A DNA stretch of 64,000 bases from Saprospiraceae bacterium (GCA_016714445.1 JADJNF010000001.1:558001-622000), one strand, 5' to 3'; counted from the first letter of the stretch, positions 36,615 to 46,101 are shown. Notes: generated by a model not told the origin, from the sequence alone. A program made the numbers and translations.

Positions 36615-36710
36615 TTAAGTGTGGGCATTGGTAGATTGTCGCAAAACGGATGTAGCGTCATACGTACATCCACAATAGTACGTCTCGGTGAAAACCAAAT
36701 TCGTCGCCAA

Positions 36711-36752
36711 AAAACAAAAGACCCTGAAATACATCTCAGGGTCTTTTGTTTT
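36711..36752 (-). terminator. Terminator of the DUF4412 gene
   Basis: A 17-bp perfect stem (36711-36727 with 36736-36752) has an 8-base loop and A/T-rich stem ends that give the T-run in either direction. It sits 33 bases beyond the minus-strand stop at 36785. Confidence 0.88.
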
Positions 36753-36784
36753 ATATTTTGAAGGAGTATTTCAAATCAACTCTA

Positions 36785-37498
36785 TCAGAAGCCGAAGCCT
36801 CCACCCATACCGGCCATAGACTTTTGGAATTCTTCCATTGTCATTTTTTTATACCCTTTGGTGTCGTAAGTAAATTTTGAGTCATCTACGGAATCCTTGA
36901 TTTCTACTGCTGTATAAGTCATAGAAAATTGAGGATTGCCTACAGTAAACTCCATGGTATAACCGGAAAATTCAAGCGATTGAAAACCTTGGATCAAATT
37001 GGCTTTGGTTTTTATATCTTCTGTTACATATGCTGTCACTGTCATTCCTTCCATTTCAGGATTAGTAACGGTCATTTTGTAACATTTATACCCCAAAATA
37101 TCCTTGGTATTACTTTTGTCATATTCAATTTTTGATTTCGATGCTATTTCTTTCTGTTGTGGCGTTTGGGCATCATCCAACTTAGATTCTATCCAGGTTT
37201 TATTTCCCATCATATCAAATAACATATTCATCATATTTTTTTCCTTTTCTACATGAATCTGCATTTTTACCATACCTCCCATCATATCCATATGAGTGAC
37301 ATACTGTTCATTTTTAAAAAAAACCTCTGTTTGAGACCCTTTCATCATTTCAAGTCCCATAGCCATCTGTGGATCTTCAGCAGAGACATTGGTTACTTCC
37401 ATTTTAATTGAGCCTTTGTCTAACACTTTCTGTGCAGATAATTGATAGCTGGTTCCAAATAAAACGAACAATGCTATACAAGAAAAAATACGCTTCAT
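36785..37498 (-). CDS. DUF4412-like secreted protein
   Basis: This 237-residue protein has a Sec signal (MKRIFSCIALFVLFGTSYQLSAQ) and a Met-rich mature body (EMMKGSQTEVFFKNEQYVTHMDMMGGMVKMQI, NMMNMLFDMMGN, ILGYKCYKMTVTNPEM). It ends in a Gly/Met-rich tail SMAGMGGGFGF. The pattern fits the DUF4412 domain of Bacteroidota periplasmic proteins, function unknown. It has a complete promoter (37534-37565) and its own terminator, so it is a single-gene transcript. Confidence 0.72.
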   Translation of the reverse strand: MKRIFSCIALFVLFGTSYQLSAQKVLDKGSIKMEVTNVSAEDPQMAMGLEMMKGSQTEVFFKNEQYVTHMDMMGGMVKMQIHVEKEKNMMNMLFDMMGNKTWIESKLDDAQTPQQKEIASKSKIEYDKSNTKDILGYKCYKMTVTNPEMEGMTVTAYVTEDIKTKANLIQGFQSLEFSGYTMEFTVGNPQFSMTYTAVEIKDSVDDSKFTYDTKGYKKMTMEEFQKSMAGMGGGFGF

Positions 37499-37533
37499 AT
37501 TGTAATAAATTTTTTTGTGATTTTAAATTTTTG

Positions 37534-37565
37534 CAAACATATCTCTAAATATCATTTTTTACAAA
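37534..37565 (-). promoter_or_regulatory. Bacteroidota-type promoter of the DUF4412 gene
   Basis: On the minus strand TTTG (37565-37562) is followed after 20 bases by TATGTTTG (37541-37534), a full match to the -33/-7 consensus. The ATG lies 36 bases downstream. Confidence 0.65.
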
Positions 37566-37615
37566 TAAGTTTCAAAATACTTGCTTTTAATCGTCAAAAC
37601 AGACAAAAAATAAGA

Positions 37616-39043
37616 CTAAACACAATTTTTAAGCTGAATCATTGAAAAAGGATAATCGTCTCCTATGATAACACAGCTGCCTGATTGATCTATCACATTC
37701 ATGTCTTCCGGAAAATGTATGTATTGTGATGGAACTTTTTCGAGCTCGGGTAACCAGTATTTTATAAAATCCCCTTGCGGATCATATCGCTTTGATTGGG
37801 TCAATATGTTAAAGTATCTATCTTCCCGCGGATCGTTACCTACCCCTGCGATGTAGTTCCAGTTGCCATAGTTAGAACATGGGTCATAATCTATCAGCAA
37901 TGATTCAAAATACTCTGCCCCCATCAACCAACTGATTTTCAGATCTTTTACCAGAAAACTGGCCACATTTTGTCTGCCCCGATTGGACATAAAACCGGTT
38001 TGATTGAGTTGTCGCATATTTGCATCAATCAAAGGGAAACCCGTATTTCCTTTGGCCCATTTATCAAATATTTTTATGTCAGCAGAACCTCCCGGATTAA
38101 TATTTCTGGTTCCTGTTTTTTTAAATATGCGGTTGCCATACTTTTTGCCGGTTAGTCTGAAAAAATCTCTCCATAACAATTCAAAATACAACCAATAGGT
38201 GGAATCATTTTTCTTTACTTCCTTCTCATACTTTTGTAATTCGCAGAATATAAATTTTGGGGAAATACAACCAGAAGATAACCAGGCGGAAAATTTACTT
38301 GAAAAATCCCAACCCAGCATTTCATTTCTGGTCACTTTATAATTCTCAATATTTTTTGTCTCCCAAAAATATGCATTCAACTGCATTAAAGCATTTGTTT
38401 CTCCACCCTTAAATTTTCTGTTTTCAATGTGTTTATCTACTACATCCTCTTTGTCAAATGTGAACAATGTTGGCAAAACACCTCTGTCTTCCGTAAAAGC
38501 TGGAAAAGGAATGACCATCGGGGTTTCAAACGGTGGTCGAATATGGGAAGAACTTTCTATCTCTTTTCTGAAATTAGTAAACACATCAGGAACCTGACTC
38601 ACCGGAAATGGTAAATCAGCGGTATGGTAAAGCATTTTTCCACGTGCAAATCTGAGCTCCTGACCTATGGCCCATAAGTTTTGTTCCAAATTGTCCTGAA
38701 CATCTACTTCTTCCTGGGTTCGTTCCCTATTACAAAACACCCAACTGGACTTGATAGATTTGGCAAGTCTAAATACTTCTTCTTCCGGCTTACCTATTTT
38801 TATGATGAGATCGCTACCCTTCTTTCTAAGATTTTCTCTGAGGTCTGCAACTGATTCTATGATAAACTTTGTTCTGAATTTTCCTATCTTTTCAAAACCG
38901 AACTTAGTCTTTCCACAAAAGATTCTCTCGTCAAAAACATAAACTGGCAGCACGTATTTTGCTTTTTGGGTTGCTTCTACCAAAGCTTCATTGTCGTGGA
39001 GACGAAGATCATTTCTAAACCATAAGATAGCAATATGCTCCAT
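37616..39043 (-). CDS. DASH-type cryptochrome / photolyase
   Basis: This 475-residue protein has an N-terminal photolyase alpha/beta domain (AILWFRNDLRLHDNEAL, about 5-21) and a C-terminal FAD-binding helical domain. Cry-DASH hallmarks are CNRERTQEEVDVQ, the TADLPFPVSQVPDVFTNFRKEIE stretch, LLWRDFFRLTGKKYG, and GWNYIAGVGNDPRED-like text (NYGNWNYIAGVGNDPREDRYFN) ending QSKRYDPQGDFIKYWLPEL. Cry-DASH enzymes repair cyclobutane dimers, mainly in single-stranded DNA, using FAD and a folate antenna. It is the only intact photolyase in the window; two decayed ones lie near 56.5 and 58.3 kb. Confidence 0.92.
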   Translation of the reverse strand: MEHIAILWFRNDLRLHDNEALVEATQKAKYVLPVYVFDERIFCGKTKFGFEKIGKFRTKFIIESVADLRENLRKKGSDLIIKIGKPEEEVFRLAKSIKSSWVFCNRERTQEEVDVQDNLEQNLWAIGQELRFARGKMLYHTADLPFPVSQVPDVFTNFRKEIESSSHIRPPFETPMVIPFPAFTEDRGVLPTLFTFDKEDVVDKHIENRKFKGGETNALMQLNAYFWETKNIENYKVTRNEMLGWDFSSKFSAWLSSGCISPKFIFCELQKYEKEVKKNDSTYWLYFELLWRDFFRLTGKKYGNRIFKKTGTRNINPGGSADIKIFDKWAKGNTGFPLIDANMRQLNQTGFMSNRGRQNVASFLVKDLKISWLMGAEYFESLLIDYDPCSNYGNWNYIAGVGNDPREDRYFNILTQSKRYDPQGDFIKYWLPELEKVPSQYIHFPEDMNVIDQSGSCVIIGDDYPFSMIQLKNCV

Positions 39044-39109
39044 TTTTCAGGATTTACATTTCAGTTGCTCTAACATTTGTACACAATGATTGTTTTAAAG
39101 ATCATCGAA

Positions 39110-39895
39110 TTAATTATCTTTTCTGCCGCTTCTATCTATATGATTGTTGCCGGCTTGTTGTGTACCCATCAATAGTATGTCCTGTATATTGACGTGTTTT
39201 GGTCTTGTGGCTATAAAAAAAATGGTTTCAGCTACGTCTTTTGATGTAAGCGGCGTAAAGTCATCATATATCCGAGCTCGTTTTTCATCTCCATCAAACC
39301 GAACCAATGCAAATTCTGTCTCTTCTACATGTCCTGGCGAAATCTGACTGACCCGAATACCAAATTTGTACAAATCCAGCCTCATAGAGCTGGTCAGAGC
39401 ATCCACAGCAAATTTAGTAGCGGAATATACATTACCGTTGGGGTAAACTTCATGGCCTGCTGTGGAACAAATATTGATAATATGCCCTTTGGTTTTAGAA
39501 ACCATCCCCGGACTTACCAACCTTGTGATATAAAGTAATCCTTTGATATTGGTATCAATCATTGTCTCCCAATCATCAATATTTCCTTCATGTATCGGAC
39601 TGAATCCTTTGGCCAGCCCAGCATTATTAATCAGTATGTCTATATTTTTCCAATCTGCTTTGAGCGATTTATATGCTTTTTTGGTTGCGTTGAGGTCCCT
39701 TATATCAAAACACAAAGTGACGATGTCTATGCCATACTTTCTGACGAGTTTGTTTTTTACTTCTTCCAGACGATCCTTTCTTCTGCCTGTAAGTATAAGC
39801 TGGTATCCGTTTTTGGCAAATATCTTTGCTGTCGCTGCTCCTATGCCGGAGGTAGCACCAGTAATCATGACTGTTTTTGAAAAAGGTACTTTCAT
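39110..39895 (-). CDS. Short-chain dehydrogenase/reductase (YdfG-like)
   Basis: This 261-residue classical SDR has the cofactor loop TGATSGIGAATAKIF (about 11-25), NNAG in DILINNAGLAKGF, the catalytic Ser in INICSTAGHEVYPNG and YSATKFAVD with Tyr-x-x-x-Lys. RRKDRLEEVK after strand 2 favours NADP. It resembles E. coli YdfG (serine/3-hydroxy acid dehydrogenase), but the substrate is not fixed by sequence. Its ATG overlaps the stop of the TlpA-like gene by one base. It follows after 66 bases the same direction as Cry-DASH. Confidence 0.85.
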   Translation of the reverse strand: MKVPFSKTVMITGATSGIGAATAKIFAKNGYQLILTGRRKDRLEEVKNKLVRKYGIDIVTLCFDIRDLNATKKAYKSLKADWKNIDILINNAGLAKGFSPIHEGNIDDWETMIDTNIKGLLYITRLVSPGMVSKTKGHIINICSTAGHEVYPNGNVYSATKFAVDALTSSMRLDLYKFGIRVSQISPGHVEETEFALVRFDGDEKRARIYDDFTPLTSKDVAETIFFIATRPKHVNIQDILLMGTQQAGNNHIDRSGRKDN

Positions 39896-41193
39896 TATTT
39901 CTTATTTCTGATGGATTTTAATATTGAATCAAACTCTGTTTCAAATGCTTTGTATTCCGGTGTGGCGGGACCTGAAAATCCGGTATGAATTTTTATAATC
40001 CGGTTGTTTTGATCCGCAATAACCAAGGTGGGATATGAAAGGATTTTATCCAGTGGAGGCAATTTTTCTGCGGCTTCTTTTTTATCATAATATCCACCAT
40101 ATAATACTTCATGCTTAATATTCATCCTTTCTTTAAATCGTTTTAATGCTGACCTGGATTTATCTGCTTCCTTATATCTTTCAAAACCGATGCTGAATAA
40201 GGCTACATCATCCGCTGGGTTTTCAGCAAAATAACTCTGAAGGAATTTAGTTTCATCCATGCAGTTTGGACACCATGTACCCATAATTTGAATGACTTTA
40301 ATTTTTCCTTCGTAAGGAGCATCATTGATTGAGACCGGTACGCCGGATTCATTTTCAAAAGTAAAGTCGAGAGGTGTATTGCCGGTTGTGGAAGTGAGTT
40401 CATATGCGCTTCGCAAGGCAGCATTTTCATTTTTTATACCCTCCCAATTGGTCGTATATTTACTGCCTGACCTGAATGTGCCGGTGATCTGATTATTTTC
40501 CATCATTTTGCCAACAAATAAAAATGCATGGGCACCATCGAAAGCAGAAAGATAAATCTTCTGTTTGACTACTTTACCTTCCAGAAATCTATAATCCCCT
40601 GTTTCAGTCAGAAAAGTACCGGTTAGTTTTCTTTTTTCCTGATTTAGAACGCCAACCGCCTGATATTCGTCTTCTGTTCCTATTTCAAATGTGCATGCCC
40701 ACTTGCCGCTAAAATCAAGAATGTCATCATTATCTACAAGTGTAAATCTTTCTGATACCCCATGCACAGCTTTGAAAGGAATGCTATAGTTTTCCTTATA
40801 ATTCACTATCCAATCGCCTTCCATCACTCCGTCTTCATAAATAGCCCGGATTTGGGTATCGTATACCGGAAAATCAATGACAACGGTATCTTTGGCAGTG
40901 GCTTTGTCCCTTCCGAATTTTATATCTGTAACTTTGATTCTTTCTTCTGCATTATGGATCACTATATGAAATAAAGAATCATTATCATATACCACTTCAA
41001 AATTGAAGGGTAGCTCAGAGTCTGTTTCAAATTTTTTTACTATGTCACGGTCATCTCCATATTTCTGTACGGGTTGTCGGTCCAGAAGCAAAACTCCTCT
41101 CCAGATCCCGGGAGGTATTTTTTCAAAAGTGGTATTCGGTTCAACACACCCCGCCAGAATTGCCATTAAAACAAAAAAAATATATCTAACCAT
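39895..41193 (-). CDS. TlpA-like thioredoxin-domain lipoprotein
   Basis: This protein of about 432 residues has a lipoprotein signal (MVRYIFFVLMAILAGCVEP, Cys16). The start at 41193 is chosen because a longer frame adds 20 residues before the signal. The middle part (about 30-260) is beta-rich and of unknown family. The C-terminal redoxin domain contains VIQIMGTWCPNCMDETKF with the CxxC pair WCPNC, then DKILSYPTLVIADQNNRIIK with the cis-Pro. Such proteins reduce disulfides in the periplasm or at the membrane surface. It is translationally coupled to the SDR. Confidence 0.8.
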   Translation of the reverse strand: MVRYIFFVLMAILAGCVEPNTTFEKIPPGIWRGVLLLDRQPVQKYGDDRDIVKKFETDSELPFNFEVVYDNDSLFHIVIHNAEERIKVTDIKFGRDKATAKDTVVIDFPVYDTQIRAIYEDGVMEGDWIVNYKENYSIPFKAVHGVSERFTLVDNDDILDFSGKWACTFEIGTEDEYQAVGVLNQEKRKLTGTFLTETGDYRFLEGKVVKQKIYLSAFDGAHAFLFVGKMMENNQITGTFRSGSKYTTNWEGIKNENAALRSAYELTSTTGNTPLDFTFENESGVPVSINDAPYEGKIKVIQIMGTWCPNCMDETKFLQSYFAENPADDVALFSIGFERYKEADKSRSALKRFKERMNIKHEVLYGGYYDKKEAAEKLPPLDKILSYPTLVIADQNNRIIKIHTGFSGPATPEYKAFETEFDSILKSIRNKK

Positions 41194-41285
41194 AATGGTA
41201 AACTTTAAAATAAGACAGTGAATTGCAACAATTGTTTTATCTATAGCTGTCAAGTATGTTGCTTGATAAAATAAACATGGAAAAA

Positions 41286-41813
41286 TTAATCTCCTTTTTC
41301 ACCAGTAAATTGATCATCCTTATTTTTAAACAAAACATTGAAAGTCGTAAGGCTTCCATATATCCTGGTGATGTACTGCTGAAGATTTACTTTTTCTTCG
41401 TCAGAAAGATCACTGGCGTTGATTCTCTGTTCCATCACCCGAATCCGATCCCTTACCATAACTATTTTATGAAAAAAAGTATCTATTGGAATTTCTTTGG
41501 GTTTTAAGCTGGAATCTTCGGGCTTCAATATCATTAAGCCGTTTTTCCATTTGTCTCCTAACGGGACTACTTCAGTGATGTCTGACCATGTTTTAAGAAT
41601 TTTGATCAAAGATTTTTCAGCTTCCGTAAAGGATACTTTGTCTTCTGCCTCTACCCTATCTATGACTTCCCAAGCTGAATAATCTTTACCCACCAACTTG
41701 ATGCCATAGGTAATAAAACAAACCCGATAAGCAATGACTTCTGCTGCTATGACAACTCCATCACCAAATGCCGGATGTTTCACTCTCGAACCTATTCCCA
41801 ATATATTTTCCAT
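41286..41813 (-). CDS. Conserved Bacteroidota protein of unknown function
   Basis: This 175-residue cytosolic protein starts with GIGSRVKHPAFGDGVVIAAE, a short beta segment like the PcrA/UvrD C-terminal or CarD-type tudor motif often used to contact proteins or nucleic acids. A charged helical body follows (TEAEKSLIKILKTW, MEQRINASDLSDEEKVNLQQYITRIYGSL). No function is known. It is a single gene between purU and the TlpA-like lipoprotein on the same strand, with gaps of about 70-90 bases. Confidence 0.65.
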   Translation of the reverse strand: MENILGIGSRVKHPAFGDGVVIAAEVIAYRVCFITYGIKLVGKDYSAWEVIDRVEAEDKVSFTEAEKSLIKILKTWSDITEVVPLGDKWKNGLMILKPEDSSLKPKEIPIDTFFHKIVMVRDRIRVMEQRINASDLSDEEKVNLQQYITRIYGSLTTFNVLFKNKDDQFTGEKGD

Positions 41814-41882
41814 ATTTCAATTTTGTATTTAATAAATAATGGCGGTAAAGATAAAACCAAAAAAGACATTTTATTTTGAATT

Positions 41883-42719
41883 TCACTCAAAAATTACAGT
41901 TTTATTTCCAATGACAAAAATATTGTCATTGAATACCAGTTTCAGTGCTTTTGCAAGTACGAGTTTTTCTACGTCTCTTCCGGCCTGAGCCATTTCCTGC
42001 CAGCTTTGGGTGTGATCGACATGCATTACTTCTTGTCTGATGATGGGGCCTTCATCCAGATGGTTGTTTACAAAATGGGCTGTTGCGCCGATGATCTTTA
42101 CTCCTCTTTCATACGCTTGTTTATATGGGTTTGCACCTATGAATGCGGGTAAAAATGAGTGGTGTATATTTATAATTTGATCAGGATACTGCTCTACCAG
42201 CCATGGAGTAAGAATACGCATATATTTGGCAAGTACAATATATTCAGGCTGAAAATTATTTATTTTTTCGTGCATGAGTTGTTCATGTTCTTCCCGGGAG
42301 ATGCCTTCTGCAGAAATATGATAAAATGGTATGCCAAAACGGTTGACCAATTCAGCGAGATGATCATGATTGCCTATCACCGCACAGATATTTGCATTCA
42401 ATTCGCCAAAATGATGTCGAATGAGAAGTTCACTCAAACAATGATGTTCTTTGGTAGCCAGTATTACAATATTTTTTTTTTGTTTGACTGACAATGTAAT
42501 TTGAGCCTGCTGAGGTAGTATTCCAGTCAATCCGTTCAGTATTCGTTGTGTGTCTACATCGCCCTGAATCACAGACCGCATAAAAAATATATTTGTATCG
42601 GGTTCGACAAACTCCTGATTGGAAATAACGTTATGTTGATTGTGATAAAATACGCCTGTGATCTTATGCACGAGCCCTTTTTCGTCAGGACAAGCTATTT
42701 TAACTATTATTTCTTGCAT
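41883..42719 (-). CDS. purU: Formyltetrahydrofolate deformylase
   Basis: This 278-residue protein has an N-terminal ACT domain (about 1-80, IVKIACPDEKGLVHKITGVFYHNQHNVISNQEFV) that binds regulators such as glycine or methionine in E. coli. The C-terminal formyltransferase-like hydrolase domain has NIHHSFLPAFIGANPYKQAYERGVK and GATAHFVNNHLDEGPII, with the conserved Asn/His/Asp set. It cleaves 10-formyl-THF to formate and THF, balancing one-carbon pools and feeding PurT. A TAATTTTG box lies at 42740-42747. Confidence 0.92.
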   Translation of the reverse strand: MQEIIVKIACPDEKGLVHKITGVFYHNQHNVISNQEFVEPDTNIFFMRSVIQGDVDTQRILNGLTGILPQQAQITLSVKQKKNIVILATKEHHCLSELLIRHHFGELNANICAVIGNHDHLAELVNRFGIPFYHISAEGISREEHEQLMHEKINNFQPEYIVLAKYMRILTPWLVEQYPDQIINIHHSFLPAFIGANPYKQAYERGVKIIGATAHFVNNHLDEGPIIRQEVMHVDHTQSWQEMAQAGRDVEKLVLAKALKLVFNDNIFVIGNKTVIFE

Positions 42720-42873
42720 GGATATCTATTTTACGAGCGCAAAATTATCCAAATTATTGGTGGAAAACTAAAATAGAACGTTGTGTTTTAATTGTAAACT
42801 AAAATTTCCATCATTACTTTGGTGACTTCCTAACTTTGGGTCTCACAAAGAAAAAATGTTATACAAAACAATT

Positions 42874-43155
42874 TTATTCTCCTTCAAGTGTCAATCTTGC
42901 CATCAAGTAACTGACAGTGGACTCAGCACCTTGATTGAGATTGACATTATGTTCTTCCAGTCCATCATAACAACCTCCGGTGCATGGATTGTAAATGATT
43001 TGATGCAAATGATTTTCTCCGAGAAACCAATTAAAGGCATGTCTCATTTTTTCCATGTAGCCTGAATTTTCAAAAATGTCACCAAATTTTTTAAGTGCAA
43101 GAATAGTGTATGCCACATCTATGGGTTGTTCTCCACCCGAAACGGCAGGTATCTG
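42874..43155 (-). pseudogene. Truncated 3' end of a glycosyltransferase/glycosidase-like gene
   Basis: The frame reads from a stop at about 43156 as QIPAVSGGEQPIDVAYTILA and continues to a natural stop, with WFLGENHLHQIIYNPCTGGC and GLEEHNVNLNQGAEST. This is the conserved C-terminal end of a much longer Bacteroidota protein (a six-hairpin or glycosyltransferase-associated domain). There is no start codon logic and no upstream domain, so it is a remnant of a deleted gene. A GTG at 43116 could only give an 80-residue fragment. Family naming is tentative. Confidence 0.6.
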
Positions 43156-43302
43156 TTACATAATTAAAAATGGATTTTGTAAGATTTAATTATCAATGCA
43201 ACTAAGGTTCTATTAATCTTTTAGACTGTTCTTCGCACCGTATTGTTGAAGGGAAATTAGGAAAATAATGGATATATATATTCACTCATCTTTGACATTG
43301 AA

Positions 43303-43355
43303 TAAAAAAAATGCCTGAAATATAAGAAGGCTAACCATCTACATATTACAGGCAT
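43303..43355 (-). terminator. Terminator of the YtxH gene
   Basis: ATGCCTG (43311-43317) pairs with CAGGCAT (43349-43355), with further AATAT/ATATT pairing inside. The adjacent A-run at 43303-43310 becomes a T-run on the minus strand. It lies about 65 bases beyond the stop at 43421. Confidence 0.7.
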
Positions 43356-43420
43356 AAAAAAAACCGGAAAGCAATAGATTTCTCTAAAATATTGGGGGGA
43401 TGAATTAAAAATTCATTGGA

Positions 43421-43702
43421 TTATTTAGTTTTTGTATTAATAACATCCGTCAAAGCGTCTTCCATTTTTGCTTTGCCGTTGGTACTCATATGAGTGATTT
43501 CCAGCTTCATATTTTCCATTTTTCTGTTGATCATATCCAAATAGCCATTTAGGGTCAATTCAAAGTCTGATAAATAATTGTCTCCTTTTTCCATGATTTT
43601 CCTGCGAGTTGATTTGCCTTTATCCGGTGCAAATAAAACTCCTATTGCAGCACCAGTTGCCGCACCTGCCAATACTCCTAATAATACATTTTTAACACTC
43701 AT
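43421..43702 (-). CDS. YtxH domain protein
   Basis: This 93-residue protein starts with a glycine/alanine-rich membrane segment (VLLGVLAGAATGAAIGVLFAPDKGKSTRRKI) that defines the YtxH family, followed by a charged helix ending in TDVINTKTK. Members are small general-stress membrane proteins of unknown mechanism. It is monocistronic, with a strong terminator downstream. Confidence 0.82.
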   Translation of the reverse strand: MSVKNVLLGVLAGAATGAAIGVLFAPDKGKSTRRKIMEKGDNYLSDFELTLNGYLDMINRKMENMKLEITHMSTNGKAKMEDALTDVINTKTK

Positions 43703-44047
43703 GATTCTATTATTTATTGATTTTTATAATATTACAAAGGTCGTCTTAATCATTCTTTTATGTATTACACAATTTCTGAAAATGGTTACAAATTCATTGG
43801 ATCTTAGAAATTGAATGAAAAGAATTAAAGTAAATAAGGACTACCGAATATACAACCTGATGATTGTTACTTATTTTAGAAAAATATTTTAGGACAGAAT
43901 GTTTCATTCTTCATTCGTCGGTTATTCTTCTTTATTTACAAAAATGAGTGTATTATGTAAAGCTTTTCCCGGATTATGTAACTTATTTGGTCAAATGAAC
44001 ATGATCTTTGTTCATTCACTATTGAATACAAAATATAAAATATAGAC

Positions 44048-44653
44048 ATGTTAAAAAGAATTAGTTTTATTTGTGCGTTGACCATTTCCTTATATGGAAT
44101 GACTTATGCTCAAACTCTATCCATAGGTCCGGCAGGTGGTGCTAATTTTACAACTATAAGTGATATTCCAACATCAAAAACCTTGGTTGGCGTATCTTTA
44201 GGAGCATTTGCCAATTATAGCATAAACGAACACCTTGGAATAAATGGTAAAGTAATGTTTGATCAAATGGGTACAGGCTTTGAAAATACTGATGCCATTG
44301 TAAGATTAAACTATCTCAGAGTGCCTGTAAGTGTAGTGTATTTTTTTGGGAACATAGGTAATAAGATAAGACCTAAGTTGTTTGCAGGACCGTATGCATC
44401 GTTTCTAATAAATGCCAAAGATACCAATGGGAATGATATTGTGCTACCCAATGGGAATGATGTATATCGCTCCACTGATTTTGGAGGACTTATAGGGGCC
44501 GGATTTAATTATACTTTGGCGGAAAGAACCTGGCTAAATATTGATGCCAGTTATAGTTCTAGTTTTTATAGCGTGGTAGATCAAACAAACACTACAAACA
44601 AAAACACCGGATTTCAAATAACCGCGGGAGTAAGTTTTCCGATTGGTCAGTAA
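44048..44653 (+). CDS. Outer-membrane beta-barrel protein (porin family)
   Basis: This 201-residue protein has a signal peptide (ISFICALTISLYGMTYAQ). Alternating-residue strands typical of small eight-strand barrels follow (LSIGPAGGANFTTI, VGVSLGAFANYSIN, HLGINGKVMFDQMGTGF, RPKLFAGPYASFLIN, FGGLIGAGFNYTLA). It ends GFQITAGVSFPIGQ, a C-terminal strand. This fits PorT-like/OMP_b-brl_2 proteins of Bacteroidota. It has a clear terminator at 44732-44766. Confidence 0.8.
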   Translation: MLKRISFICALTISLYGMTYAQTLSIGPAGGANFTTISDIPTSKTLVGVSLGAFANYSINEHLGINGKVMFDQMGTGFENTDAIVRLNYLRVPVSVVYFFGNIGNKIRPKLFAGPYASFLINAKDTNGNDIVLPNGNDVYRSTDFGGLIGAGFNYTLAERTWLNIDASYSSSFYSVVDQTNTTNKNTGFQITAGVSFPIGQ

Positions 44654-44731
44654 TTAGAGTTTTATAGTCTAGCCAATATAAGCTAAAAAAAAAGTACTTC
44701 ATAAGTAGATTTTGTTATAAATTGTTTTGTT

Positions 44732-44766
44732 GCCATCTGAATATGCCAATTCAGGTGGCTTTTTTT
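44732..44766 (+). terminator. Terminator of the porin gene
   Basis: An 11-bp stem with one G-U pair (GCCATCTGAAT at 44732-44742 and ATTCAGGTGGC at 44749-44759) has a 6-base loop and is followed by seven T. Confidence 0.85.
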
Positions 44767-44771
44767 ATTAA

Positions 44772-44917
44772 ATGATAAAATTTATCACAAATGTTGACTC
44801 CAACTGATATATTCCAGCAGTTAAAGACACTTTACCAGATGGCAGTCCATTAAAAAAATATGGATGGGATTTTTATAAATCTTTTCAGCTGGACACATTT
44901 CTGATGGATTACTATTA
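44772..44917 (+). pseudogene. Possible decayed small open frame
   Basis: Starting at ATG 44772 the frame reads MIKFITNVDSN, a TGA, then YIPAVKDTLPDGSPLKKYGW and DFYKSFQLDTFLMDYY before TAA. The second part has protein-like composition. No family is recognised. It may be a gene end left after deletion, with TGG to TGA at one codon, or chance. Confidence 0.25.
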
Positions 44918-45319
44918 ATTCAAATCATTTGCTCAAGGTTTTAGTGTATGTGGTTTTTATATTAGGCAATTGATTTTAAACTATATGTGGGCAATTAGGG
45001 CGATAATCAAATAAATTATGATGAAAGGGCAACCCAACTTGAGATAAAAACTATCATTCTTTATTGTTCTCATAAAAAACTTTTATAGCGTAATTTATAG
45101 AACTATTTACTACCAACTAAAGATAAAGAATACAAAATGGAATGACTGGAATATATCTATTTGTATATTAGAAGTAATATTATTATAGCAGGTAAAGTTT
45201 AAAGCCGGGAGGCATTAAAACGACATAGTTGTACAACTATTATATCCTTACTGAAATGTCGTTTTTCAAAAATTCGATACCCTTTATTAATGTGATAGGA
45301 TGATATCTGTGCACTAAAA
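44918..45319. other. Non-coding gap
   Basis: No gene, tRNA or repeat was recognised in these 402 AT-rich bases. Confidence 0.5.
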
Positions 45320-45357
45320 CAAAAAAAGTCCCTTCTCTATATGAAAAGGAACTTTTA
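45320..45357 (-). terminator. Terminator of the porin-family gene at 45404
   Basis: On the minus strand an imperfect stem (AAAAGTTCCTTTTC against GAAGGGACTTTT) is followed by a run of seven T. It lies about 50 bases past the stop. Confidence 0.65.
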
Positions 45358-45403
45358 CCACTTAAAAGTGATGATTTTCGCAATTTTTACCTTTGATGAG
45401 GCA

Positions 45404-46036
45404 TTAGAATAATCTAAAACCTAATGTAGCTTGTACCCATGCATTTTTGTATCTTGGAGTAGTCGATGTACCATCCCCGTGATTGGTATACAGGTCCCAA
45501 TTTGCTCTGGCTCCTAACACTATTTTACTTACATTTAAATTTACTCCTAAAGAGATCCCCAGAATATTTTTTCTTAAATTTTCATTTTTAAATTCTTCTG
45601 ATTGCTCAAAACTGGTTGATGAATTTTCAAAAACATCTTTTTGTTTGGTAAGAAAAGAAAACTGAGGCCCAACCAAAAGTGTCAAAGTGTTTAATGGTTT
45701 TATGGTAAAATATAGCGGCACATCAATATAATTGGTGGTACGGGTCAAACTGTAAGAACTGCCCAGCAGACTTCCTTTGGCTTTAAATCCTTTCTGCGAA
45801 AAAAGGACCTCTGGTTGTACACCAAACATTTCACCTAATGGTATGGTCATAAAACCACCTGCCACAAATCCAAATTTAGCATCTGCATTGAAGTCGTCGC
45901 CCTGCTCATCGTACACATTGGCCAGGTTTGCACCTGCTTTGATTCCAATCTGAAAAGCACCTCGTCCATCCTCCTGCGCAACTGCCTGGTAAGTCAAAAA
46001 ACTGCCCAAAAATAAAATAATCAATACATGTCTCAT
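45404..46036 (-). CDS. Outer-membrane beta-barrel protein (porin family)
   Basis: This protein of about 210 residues starts at 46036: MRHVLIILFLGSFLTYQAVAQ is a proper signal, while the longer frame to 46075 adds 13 residues before it. Barrel strands include GAFQIGIKAGANLANV, AKFGFVAGGFMTIPLG, FGVQPEVLFSQKGF, YIDVPLYFTIKPLNTLTLLVGPQFSFL and a closing WVQATLGFRLF. This is the PorT/OMP_b-brl_2 type, with the PLYF.IKP..TLLVGPQ pattern common in Bacteroidota. Function: outer-membrane protein of unknown cargo. Confidence 0.8.
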   Translation of the reverse strand: MRHVLIILFLGSFLTYQAVAQEDGRGAFQIGIKAGANLANVYDEQGDDFNADAKFGFVAGGFMTIPLGEMFGVQPEVLFSQKGFKAKGSLLGSSYSLTRTTNYIDVPLYFTIKPLNTLTLLVGPQFSFLTKQKDVFENSSTSFEQSEEFKNENLRKNILGISLGVNLNVSKIVLGARANWDLYTNHGDGTSTTPRYKNAWVQATLGFRLF

Positions 46037-46101
46037 TTTTAAATATTTTAATTTGTTAAATAATTGTTCAATCAATCTTTCCTATAAATATGCCAAACTG
46101 A

